Source: Lacrimispora xylanisolvens
Lineage (GTDB): Bacteria; Bacillota; Clostridia; Lachnospirales; Lachnospiraceae
Assembly: GCF_002934545.1 (NCBI RefSeq)
Contig: NZ_PTJA01000010.1
Coordinates: 62,001-126,000, forward strand
Direction: 5' to 3'
DNA length: 64,000 bases
Made by a program: the position numbers and the translations under genes
The notes under the pieces: generated by a model
Seen by the model: only the letters and a program-made list of their open reading frames with translations
The model's database searches: none
Told to the model about the DNA's origin: nothing
Shown here: positions 1 to 7,888 of the stretch, piece by piece
How the letters are laid out: the number at the start of each line of letters is the position of its first letter
Position numbering within the stretch: position 1 is the first letter of the stretch

Positions 1-822
1 GCGTTCAAACCCATTGATCAGCTGTTTCTGATACCAATTGTCGAAAGTACCGTTTATCAGCCTGTCCAATGCTTCTTTGATTCCATTCCAGCTGTCTCTT
101 TCATGAGTTACCAGAACCGGATAGAATCGAACACGGTTTTTCTCAGCCGCTTTCAAATCACCGGGGGCATCTCCCATCATCATCACGTGGTCTGGCTCAT
201 ACCCATATTCCAACAGTTTGCTGATGCAGAAAGTCTTTGAGCCGGCGTTTTGTGCCATCATAAGATCCACATAATTCATGAGTCCATGTTTCTCCCACTC
301 TGTGGACACAGCATCCGGATTGGCGGAGGATACAATAACAATATCCGCATACTCATGGGCAAAAGCAAGCCCCTCTTTTACTCCTCCAAAAGGAATCTTA
401 TCCCATTCAGGAATCTCATTGATCCTGCGATTCACCTCGTCAGACCAGTGAAGAGCCTTTTTAAGGCAACTGCTCCCTGTCTGTTCTGAAACACGGGATA
501 ACACTGCATTGGACAGTTCATCAGACGTTTCCGTCCATTTGATGAAATCCTCTGCATCCGGGATTCTTTTGTAGGTTTCGTCTATTTCAGACAGTAAGAT
601 TGCCAGTGCTTTAAAACGGTTGATCCCCCTGGTCATGGAGTACAAATTCACCTGATTCCATCGGTACAGGATATCATCTTTCCATTTCTCAAGCCCCCAC
701 TCTTCTACCATACAAGGACCAAAACACCGAAAATGCTTAATATCCATGGTGTCCATCGCACAGCCATCCGAATCGACACAAACCAGATAATCCTTTTTCC
801 GTGCGAACTCCTTATATTCCAT
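1..822 (-). CDS. HAD-superfamily hydrolase, partial (C-terminus beyond window)
   Basis: Reading leftward from an ATG at 822, the frame stays open for 274 codons to base 1, so the 3' end lies outside the window. A strong AGGAGG site precedes the ATG. Near residues 15-20 the protein reads CVDSDGCAMDT, the motif I pattern of HAD phosphohydrolases (nucleophile and acid/base Asp). Further on come VIVSSAN (motif II type) and MMMGDAPGDLKAAEKN (motif IV type, acidic pair). This is the phosphoglycolate-phosphatase-like layout with an alpha-helical cap of about 100 residues between motifs I and II. The substrate cannot be told from sequence. It is divergent from the AraC gene at 996. Confidence 0.75.
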   Translation of the reverse strand, partial: MEYKEFARKKDYLVCVDSDGCAMDTMDIKHFRCFGPCMVEEWGLEKWKDDILYRWNQVNLYSMTRGINRFKALAILLSEIDETYKRIPDAEDFIKWTETSDELSNAVLSRVSEQTGSSCLKKALHWSDEVNRRINEIPEWDKIPFGGVKEGLAFAHEYADIVIVSSANPDAVSTEWEKHGLMNYVDLMMAQNAGSKTFCISKLLEYGYEPDHVMMMGDAPGDLKAAEKNRVRFYPVLVTHERDSWNGIKEALDRLINGTFDNWYQKQLINGFER

Positions 823-903
823 TCTGCTTCCTCCTGTTCATTTATGATATAGGAAGTCTATCTGAAAAAAGCAATGCTAAACAGTGATAAATTTTATTTA
901 AAA

Positions 904-954
904 TATTACGATTTTATGGTATACTTGATTTTATATAAATATTTTACGATTTTA
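904..954. promoter_or_regulatory. Direct repeat in the AraC/HAD intergenic region, possible operator
   Basis: TATTACGATTTTA (904-916) recurs as TTTTACGATTTTA (942-954), 12 of 13 bases identical and 38 bp apart. Direct repeats on one strand are the usual arrangement of AraC-family sites, and this pair sits 40-90 bp upstream of the AraC-type gene. The region is very AT-rich, so chance similarity is possible. Binding is inferred. Confidence 0.3.
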
Positions 955-995
955 CTGCTAAATTATATAATTTCTTAAAGAGGTGAGTACGATTG

Positions 996-2228
996 ATGAA
1001 CTTGGATAATCTGGATCTTTTTGTTCATATCATGCAGGCCCAGAATGTACCCTGTTACCGGCTGGAGACCGACTTTTCCAACCTTTATCAGGTGGATCTG
1101 GCTCTGCGCGGCAGACTTTATACGAACTACAATTATCAAAATCTTCACGATTTTATTATCAGTCACTGCCACGACTCTGAAATATTGCGGATAAAAGATG
1201 ATTTTCATCTGGTTAATTATTTTATCCTGATAGAAGATACCAAATCTGAATCAGATAAACAGGAATTTTATATATCAGTGGGGCCTGTGCTTGAAACAAT
1301 GCCGACACCTGATCAGATATATCAGCTGATGGCAAAGAGAGCTCTGCCAGAGAAACTCTTACGGGATTTGCAGACATACTATTGTAATATTACAATACCG
1401 CCTGATTTTAATGTATTTGAATCTACACTGATTAATATTGCCTGCCACTTATTTTCACGGGATTTTAAGTTCCAGACATTTTCAGATTCCGGAGATCTTT
1501 CCATTGAATCCATAATCGGAAATTCCCAGTTAAGCGAAGACCCTTCTATCGCCAGTCAAAGCATCGAAGAACGGTATGAGACTGAAGAAAATCTGCTGGA
1601 GGCTATTACTGCCGGAGACCATGCAAGAGCCGTTCGTTACCACGGCAAATTCAGGAATTTCAAGATCATGCCTCGCAGCGAGAATACCCTGACTAACAGG
1701 AAGAATCTGGTAATCGTACTTAATACCCTGTGTCGGAAAGCTGTACAGAAAGGACATGTTCATCCGATGTACATTGATGAATTGTCTACCCGCTTTGCCA
1801 TACAGATTAACCAGGTCCGATCATTGAAAGATCTTGATACGTTAGAAAGTGATATGATCCACAAATACTGCCTTCTGGTTCACAATCGTTCTATGAAGAA
1901 TTATTCCCAGATCGTCCAGCAGTGCATCACCTACACTGATTTCCATTATGCTGAGCCTTTGACTCTGGCTTTTTTTGCTGAAAGATGCCATGTGACAAAA
2001 TCTTATTTATCCAGCCTCTTCAAGAAGGAAACCGGAGGAAACCTCACCGATTATATCCACTCAGTCAGAATAAGCCATTCTCTGTTTTTGCTGAACTCCA
2101 CACAGATGCCAATTCATATTGTGGCTGCGAACTGCGGATATAATGATATTAACTACTTTATTAAGCTCTTTAAGCGTTTGAACGGTATCTCTCCAAAACA
2201 ATACCGGATACAGTTACGTAATAATTAA
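996..2228 (+). CDS. AraC-family transcriptional regulator
   Basis: A protein of 410 residues whose last 100 or so form a typical double helix-turn-helix AraC domain: LTLAFFAERCHVTKSYLSSL for the first helix pair and IVAANCGYNDINYFIKLFKR, followed by NGISPKQYR, for the second. The N-terminal 300 residues lack a recognisable cupin and probably hold a family-specific sensor; the inducer is unknown. The ATG at 996 is preferred over the TTG at 993 because it lies 8 bp from AGGTGAG. The next gene is convergent, so the natural targets may be the divergent HAD gene or itself. Confidence 0.85.
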   Translation: MNLDNLDLFVHIMQAQNVPCYRLETDFSNLYQVDLALRGRLYTNYNYQNLHDFIISHCHDSEILRIKDDFHLVNYFILIEDTKSESDKQEFYISVGPVLETMPTPDQIYQLMAKRALPEKLLRDLQTYYCNITIPPDFNVFESTLINIACHLFSRDFKFQTFSDSGDLSIESIIGNSQLSEDPSIASQSIEERYETEENLLEAITAGDHARAVRYHGKFRNFKIMPRSENTLTNRKNLVIVLNTLCRKAVQKGHVHPMYIDELSTRFAIQINQVRSLKDLDTLESDMIHKYCLLVHNRSMKNYSQIVQQCITYTDFHYAEPLTLAFFAERCHVTKSYLSSLFKKETGGNLTDYIHSVRISHSLFLLNSTQMPIHIVAANCGYNDINYFIKLFKRLNGISPKQYRIQLRNN

Positions 2229-2249
2229 ATAATGGAAAGAGCATAAAAA

Positions 2250-2278
2250 TAGCGAAGCAGTGTAAAACCGCTTCGCTA
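2250..2278 (-). terminator. Intrinsic terminator after the diguanylate cyclase gene
   Basis: A perfect 9-bp stem (TAGCGAAGC / GCTTCGCTA) with an 11-base loop lies between convergent genes. Read on the minus strand it is followed by TTTTT, so it mainly ends the gene at 2304-3407; on the plus strand the T tract is weak. Confidence 0.7.
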
Positions 2279-2303
2279 AATTCTATATGTTTTTGGAGGC
2301 ACA

Positions 2304-3407
2304 TCAGTCCAGTTCTGCGTTTTCCCCATCTCTTATTATCGCTTTATTCCGATACATCATCTCATCGGCAAGGGTAATTGCCTTATAAATATCCTCTCCA
2401 CGCCGGTGAACGGAAATTCCATAGGAGAAAGAAACCGGCAGTTCAGACATCCCGCCGCAATCCTTTTGCGCTGCTTTTAAAACGCGGTGCATCTCTTCTT
2501 CACAAATCCGGCTGCTGACAAGAACAAATTCATCCCCACCATAACGATATAGTTTCATATGTCTGAATTTATGCTTTAAAACAGCTGCTGTTACGCTGCA
2601 GATTGCCGCATCACCTGTTGAATGTCCATTCCAGTCATTTATTTGCTTTAGATTATTCAGGTCAATCATGGCAATGGTACAGGGATGTTTATAATTCAAC
2701 TTTTCCATTTGTTTTTCATAGGCAACCCGGCTGTATGTACCTGTCATGGAATCGTATAATATTTTCTGGGTCGTCAAAAGTAAATAATACAAAACAACAC
2801 TTACAGATGAAACATTCCATATCATGAAATTCAGATCAAAAAATAATTCCAGACCGACAGCCGAACCAATTCCCAGAAAAGCAGCTGTCAGAAATGTCAT
2901 CTCTGCCCTTCTGTTGGGCTTATTCTGCTGCTTGGCAGAAAATACAATCAGTATCAGCAGATAGAAAAATCCAACCGTTAAAGACGTGGGAAACAAAGGT
3001 CCCCTTTTGTACAAATTATTGCTGTTCACAGAGAAAATCCATCCATTCCATAAACTTGATACGCTTAACACAGCATTTATCACCTGGGGAAGGTAAAACA
3101 GTTTTGACATCTTTCCTGTTACACCGGTATCATAAATTAACACCATAATCATAGGAGAGCACGGACCAATAACAAAATTCAGACAGGTAGTGATACTTCT
3201 CAGCCTCCATGCCAGTCCTGCATCGCCCAATGAAGCAAAATATTGATCCAGTGATGTGACAGCCATTAAAAACAGCTGCAGAAAAATTTCCAGCAGAAAT
3301 AAACGCTTTATTTTCTGGGAAAAAAGTTTGTCCACTAAAACCATTACCCCAAAAAACAGCAGGATTAAAAGTGGTGCGTAATAAGATCTCATTGCCTCAT
3401 GTAACAT
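2304..3407 (-). CDS. Membrane-bound diguanylate cyclase (GGDEF)
   Basis: A protein of 367 residues. The first 215 contain about seven hydrophobic segments, and the C-terminal part (about 218-360) is a GGDEF domain that makes cyclic di-GMP from two GTP. The signature RYGGDEFVLV is intact at 290-294, with the metal/substrate segment MIDLNNLKQIND upstream. Five residues before GGDEF the usual RxxD inhibitory site reads RHMK, so product feedback inhibition is probably absent. No EAL domain is attached. The membrane portion resembles 7TM-type sensor modules, but its signal is unknown. It is transcribed alone. Confidence 0.88.
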   Translation of the reverse strand: MLHEAMRSYYAPLLILLFFGVMVLVDKLFSQKIKRLFLLEIFLQLFLMAVTSLDQYFASLGDAGLAWRLRSITTCLNFVIGPCSPMIMVLIYDTGVTGKMSKLFYLPQVINAVLSVSSLWNGWIFSVNSNNLYKRGPLFPTSLTVGFFYLLILIVFSAKQQNKPNRRAEMTFLTAAFLGIGSAVGLELFFDLNFMIWNVSSVSVVLYYLLLTTQKILYDSMTGTYSRVAYEKQMEKLNYKHPCTIAMIDLNNLKQINDWNGHSTGDAAICSVTAAVLKHKFRHMKLYRYGGDEFVLVSSRICEEEMHRVLKAAQKDCGGMSELPVSFSYGISVHRRGEDIYKAITLADEMMYRNKAIIRDGENAELD

Positions 3408-3543
3408 AAAGACTTCCTCACATTCTTAAAGTGTGAATCATATTTAAGCAGGACAAACAGCAATTTATTATAGAACTATATTATCATTTAACGGGAGATT
3501 CCACAATTTCATTTTCTGCCATTTTCTACAAAATCCGACAAAA

Positions 3544-3596
3544 AGCGTGCTGTAAAAATCGTATTTTTCTGATCTTGCAGCACGCTCGTGTTTTTT
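3544..3596 (-). terminator. Bidirectional intrinsic terminator downstream of the pectinase remnant
   Basis: The arms AGCGTGCTG (3544-3552) and CAGCACGCT (3578-3586) pair perfectly over a 25-base loop. T tracts follow on both strands: TTTTT on the minus strand beyond 3544, and TTTTTT at 3591-3596 on the plus strand. Its position fits the end of the minus-strand GH28 remnant. Confidence 0.65.
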
Positions 3597-3631
3597 ACTT
3601 AATTATGTACTTGTTACTTCAGGTAAATTTA

Positions 3632-5458
3632 TTATCTCACCCATTCACCTTTATCATTAACCCGGTATCCATCGGGTGTAACCGCATTTAAAAGACATTT
3701 TCCTGACTGGATTCCGGTTCTTTTAACTCCAGATCCTCTCCCTCTGTTGCCGTTACTTCATACGCCAGCTCTGGTGTCCTGTTTCCTGTCTGATCAACAA
3801 CATAAACCTTGAATAAGTAACAGGTATCCTGTGAAAGTCCCCCGATTTCACAGGATGTCCCGCTTACTGGTTTGGTTATATTAATTAACTCATCTTCCAG
3901 GTATATTTCCACGATATACCCGGCAATTTCTCCTTTACCTGCCACCTGATCCCCATCTATGGCTGCAGGCCATTTTAATGTTACTTTCCGCTCAGATCCA
4001 CTCTTGGTTGCTTCCGATGCACTGGCAAGCACGGCTGCGTCCTCTGGCCAGACGGGCTTTGACATTGCATCATAGGAATTTACTGACTGTGTAATTGTAC
4101 CAATAAAATTCAAATTGCTGCAGGCACTGATATTTGCCCATGCCTGATAGCTTTCTGCAGCTGCATCATCTGACCCTTTTTTAATATTCTTCCAGTTTAT
4201 CACCACATTATTAAAGGTAACATTGGAAGCACCTTGTAAGATTTCAGAGTTCTTTGCCAGCTTTGTGTCAATATTAGTAAATGTTATGTCCTGGAAATAA
4301 AGATCATGGTGGCTATGTACGGGTTTATAAGGCATCTGGTCATCGACATCTGCCACAATATCAATGGTGTTTTTTGTGATGGTGTCCGCTGTAATGCGGA
4401 ATGCATCAATGTTATAAAATTCTGCCGGTTTATCTGCCGGTTCCACAGTCATGGCCTGGTTCGCATCACTATAAGTCGTATTAAAGGTGAATACCTTTTG
4501 GGCATCCCCACCGAACAGTCGCGAATCAGTACATCATAGATTCCACCGCCGTTTACAGGTGCACTCTTAAAACGGAACGGCATATCACTGTGATTTAAAA
4601 CATTGTCCTCCAAAAGCATGCTGCCAATGCCTGCTCCCGTATGGCTACCTGCTGCAATGGCACCGCCATGGCATTCCCTCAGAAAATTAGACCATGGCGT
4701 TCTGGATATTGCCAAGCTCGACTCCATCCGCATTGTTTGCATCGTAAGTAGCTATTTTATGAAATGCAGGATTTTCTGCTGTAATTCCCTCAATGTAAAC
4801 GCCGTTTACATTTCTAAGCACAATGAGATTGGGTCTTTGGCATACGCTGAGGTATTGCTAAGGCCATTTGTTTTACCATTGTCAAAGGCACTAATGGCAA
4901 GAATTCCAAGGTTCATGTCATTGTAATTCTTATCTTTTCTTCCCGCAAACCCCTTTAAGGCATATCTGGAAAATTCCCCGTTTGTCCAGTCTGGATCTCC
5001 GCTCTGCCCTGGCTGAATGGCAGGAAGATATCCGTTTCCTTCTGAAGCAGGAACCGTTCCCGAACCATATTTCCAACCATTTCCATAAATCGTCCCCTTT
5101 CCCACGATCCGGATTCTCAAATCCGCCTTACTCATCTGCACTGCAGGTATTGATCTGTGCCCAGGATCTTGTATCTGTGGAATAGGGATGAACAGCACTG
5201 CTCCTTCAGAAAGTTCAAAAGGCATCAATGGCATCCTGGATTGCCTTAATATTAGCTACTGTAAACGCATTTTTCTCCTCATCAATGGAGGTGAATCCCT
5301 CTTCTGACCGCTTTACACCATAATCCGTAATGTCAAATACGTCCGGTTTGCTGGTTGTTGACCAGGAGATACTTGCACGGCTGCCAGGTTCCTCTCCTTC
5401 CCTATCCACCGCCACTACAGAAAAGTTGTAATCCGTATTATTTCCTCCCGCTTTGAAG
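3632..5458 (-). pseudogene. Decayed GH28 polygalacturonase with fibronectin type III domains
   Basis: Four reading-frame pieces on the minus strand together form a secreted-pectinase type protein. The order is an N-terminal FN3-like tail (NTDYNFSVVAVDREG), the GH28 entry (FDITDYGV, then IKAIQDAIDA), GTIYGNGW, NADGVELGN, GSHTGAGIG with PFRFKS, a C-terminal FN3 domain, and a terminal GYRVNDKGEWVR cell-wall-repeat-like end in yet another frame. Breaks fall near 5220, 4745-4700, 4507 and 3690. The break near 4700 joins NAMV directly to NFLRECHGG, so the stretch that should carry the catalytic DTGDDC aspartates is gone. The start codon and signal peptide are also missing. The gene is therefore inactive by several independent lesions, not one sequencing error. 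Confidence 0.85.
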
Positions 5459-5506
5459 TGAAAGCGCTTACAGCTGAATTTTACAACTCTCTTTCAGATT
5501 AATCAA
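5459..5506 (-). promoter_or_regulatory. Sigma-A-type promoter with downstream cre (CcpA) site
   Basis: Read on the minus strand: TTGATT (5506-5501), a 17-bp spacer, TAAAAT (5483-5478), then the near-palindrome TGTAAGCGCTTTCA (5472-5459), which fits the catabolite-responsive-element consensus. The cre sits at the expected transcription start, a position typical for CcpA repression. It directly abuts the truncated pectinase, so the control region survives while the coding start has been lost. Promoter and cre are called from sequence match only. Confidence 0.6.
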
Positions 5507-5766
5507 GCTTGCCTAAGCACTTTTGGTAAGCACCAATTTTTCCCATATATCGCTTTTATTCTTTGTTATTTTTACACATATTTTCACTTATGTTTTTATT
5601 AGTTTTTTGTTAACCAAAGGCGGTTAAGCACTTACATTTTTCGACATTTTTCATCTGCAGAGCTTATTTTCCCTTCCAAGCTAAATAATCTTTAAGGAGA
5701 AATATAAGTCCCATTTAAGATTAAACCTCTATGATAAACCTGACACCATATAAAAGGAGGCAGATT

Positions 5767-6315
5767 ATGATTGAGGAAATTCTAAAATACAATGATATCT
5801 TTGTAAACAGCGGTTTCTATAAACGCTTTAATACCAACAAATATCCCCGAAAAAGGCTTGCCATACTAACCTGTATGGATACAAGGCTGGTAGAGCTTCT
5901 TCCAGCAGCTCTGGGCATTCATAACGGAGACGTGAAATTAATTAAAAACGCCGGCGGAATGATCTTAGATCCTTGTGACAGTACAATCCGGAGCCTGCTG
6001 ATTGCCATACTGGATTTTGGTGTGGAAGAGATCATGGTAATCGGCCATACTGACTGCGGTGCCGCATCTGTCAGTTCAGAATCCATTATTACCCGTTTAG
6101 TGCAGCGGGGAATTACAAGAGAAACCATACAGAATCAAAGAGAAATGGGGTTTGATTTTGAAAATCTGTTTCAGGGATTTGAGGATACAAAAACATCTGT
6201 CAAACGCTCTGTCTCCCTGTTAAAAGAGCATCCGCTTATGCCTTCCGGTGTTATCATAAAAGGCTTTGTAATGGATATTTCCTGCGGCAGGCTGGATCCT
6301 GTCAGCGCCTCATAA
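5767..6315 (+). CDS. Beta-class carbonic anhydrase
   Basis: A protein of 182 residues interconverting CO2 and bicarbonate. The zinc ligands of the beta class are visible: Cys in TCMDTRL (with its Asp-Arg dyad), and His and Cys in GHTDCG. The segment KNAGGMI between them is also conserved. The start at 5767 is chosen because AAAGGAGG lies just upstream; an earlier in-frame ATG at 5731 has no ribosome site. It is a single-gene unit with its own terminator. The family also includes non-catalytic relatives, but all ligands are kept here. Confidence 0.88.
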   Translation: MIEEILKYNDIFVNSGFYKRFNTNKYPRKRLAILTCMDTRLVELLPAALGIHNGDVKLIKNAGGMILDPCDSTIRSLLIAILDFGVEEIMVIGHTDCGAASVSSESIITRLVQRGITRETIQNQREMGFDFENLFQGFEDTKTSVKRSVSLLKEHPLMPSGVIIKGFVMDISCGRLDPVSAS

Positions 6316-6320
6316 AATTG

Positions 6321-6374
6321 AAAATGCGTTCTGGAAAGCTTAAGTAAGCCGGCATTCCAAAACGCATTTTTTTT
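6321..6374 (+). terminator. Intrinsic terminator after carbonic anhydrase
   Basis: A 16-bp stem with one mismatch (6321-6336 with 6355-6370) runs into an uninterrupted T tract at 6367-6374. Confidence 0.8.
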
Positions 6375-6386
6375 AGCCAAAGACTT

Positions 6387-6410
6387 ACGGGGCTGCATAG
6401 GCAGCCCCGT
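6387..6410 (-). terminator. GC-rich hairpin ending the citrate transporter transcript
   Basis: A perfect 10-bp stem (ACGGGGCTGC / GCAGCCCCGT) around an ATAG loop lies 17 bp beyond the transporter stop codon. The following T tract on the minus strand is poor (AAGTCTTT), so termination may be incomplete. Confidence 0.5.
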
Positions 6411-6426
6411 TATTCTTAGGAGATAA

Positions 6427-7764
6427 CTAAAATGTAATGACACCAAGCATTAAACCTGCAACCAGGCATACCAGGCTGACGCCCCAAACCCATAAGAAGG
6501 AATTCTTAATATGGTCTTTTATCTCAACACCTGCAAGACCGATACCAAGGAAGGTAGCCGGTACTACAGGGCTGATAAAGGTTGCACAGTTGCGGCATAC
6601 AACCATAGCGATTGCTGTGTGAACCGGATTCACTCCAAAGCTGTTTCCTACGCTGATCAGAACTGGAAGGAGACCGTAGAAATAAGAATCCGTACAGAAA
6701 AGCATTGTCAGAGGCACAGATAAAACACCAATAATAATAGGCATGAAGTGTCCCATAGACTGTGGAATAAAATCCGCCAGAATCATTGCCATATGGTTCA
6801 TAATTTCACTCTGCTCTAATACGCCTAAAAATACACCCGCAGCAAGAATGGTAGTAGCCATCATAAGAGCAGGTCCGGAATGAGATTTAATAATCTTATT
6901 CTGCAGTTTGGCTCCCGGATAATTAACCAGAAGTGCAATTACACAGCCAACCATGAAAGTCAGGTAGGATGGAACCTTTAAGAACACAAGGCAAATAATG
7001 ACAACGAGAGTTAAAATTACATTAAAGAATAAAAGCTTTGGTCTTGCAAGATTTCCCAATTCACTGGTAGAAGCACTTTCTTCCAGCATATCAAAATCTT
7101 CCATTTCCAGTGTACTGTCAATTCCTGCACCACGCTTTTTCTCTACAACTCCCCAGAAGAATGCAGTAAACAGAGCAATTACAATACCAACTGCCTGCAT
7201 GGGAAGAATTTTCATCCAGAGTTCATTTGCTTCAATTCCAAGCACGGAAGCGGCACGCATGGTGGGTCCGCCCCATGGAAGCAAGTTCATAACACCCATG
7301 GCTGTTACACAGATTAAAAGCAGTGTTGTAGGACGCATTTTTAATTTTTTGTAAACAGGAAGCATAGCCGGTATGGTAATCAGGAAAGTGGAAGCTCCGC
7401 CTCCGTCCAGGTGACCAATTATGGCAATAATACAAGTCATAAATGCAACTCCAATTACGTTATGCCCCACTTTTTTCATTAAAGCATTGATGATGCTGTC
7501 AAACATACCTGCATCTGTCATAATTCCGAAGAACAATACGGAGAATATGAACAGTGCCGCAGTGGAATGTACATCAGCAACCCCCGCCTTAATAAAACCC
7601 CCAACTTCTTTGACTGTAAAGGTTCCTGTTAAAACCAGAATCAGCGCGCTGACACTGGATACTCCGATAAACGCCAGAGCCGGAACAGTAACATTTCTCA
7701 GCAGTAAAACAATGATCATGATAATGGTTGCAAATCCTAATAATGCAAGCATTGTCTCATTCAT
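6427..7764 (-). CDS. CitMHS-family citrate/divalent-metal symporter
   Basis: A protein of 445 residues with about 11-12 hydrophobic helices. The family pattern HLDGGGASTFLITIPAMLP near residue 118 and the following LPWGGPTMRA match the CitMHS group (Bacillus CitM/CitH type), which import citrate complexed with Mg2+ or Ca2+ together with protons. AGGAGGA precedes the ATG. The location beside a two-component pair and the citrate lyase operon makes citrate uptake for fermentation the natural role. The metal preference cannot be read from the sequence. Confidence 0.85.
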   Translation of the reverse strand: MNETMLALLGFATIIMIIVLLLRNVTVPALAFIGVSSVSALILVLTGTFTVKEVGGFIKAGVADVHSTAALFIFSVLFFGIMTDAGMFDSIINALMKKVGHNVIGVAFMTCIIAIIGHLDGGGASTFLITIPAMLPVYKKLKMRPTTLLLICVTAMGVMNLLPWGGPTMRAASVLGIEANELWMKILPMQAVGIVIALFTAFFWGVVEKKRGAGIDSTLEMEDFDMLEESASTSELGNLARPKLLFFNVILTLVVIICLVFLKVPSYLTFMVGCVIALLVNYPGAKLQNKIIKSHSGPALMMATTILAAGVFLGVLEQSEIMNHMAMILADFIPQSMGHFMPIIIGVLSVPLTMLFCTDSYFYGLLPVLISVGNSFGVNPVHTAIAMVVCRNCATFISPVVPATFLGIGLAGVEIKDHIKNSFLWVWGVSLVCLVAGLMLGVITF

Positions 7765-7803
7765 GTTTTTCTTCCTCCTCTATATTTTGTTATAAAGAAA
7801 GTA

Positions 7804-7887
7804 TAAAAGTCCAACCTTACAACCTCACATCTTCTCCCTTTCAGTTCTTTAAGAGAAAAATTAAAAGTTGTTAAGATTGGACTTTTA
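7804..7887. repeat. Long inverted repeat upstream of the citrate transporter
   Basis: TAAAAGTCCAACCTTACAAC (7804-7823) is matched in inverted orientation at 7867-7887 with a few mismatches; the inner part contains a second small dyad. It lies between the kinase stop codon (7889) and the transporter start (7764), so it could be a terminator for the kinase, a leader structure, or a pair of regulator sites. No role can be proven. Confidence 0.45.
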
Positions 7888-7888
7888 A

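Noticed and set aside
993-995. TTG start for the AraC gene
   Set aside because: ATG at 996 is better spaced from AGGTGAG.
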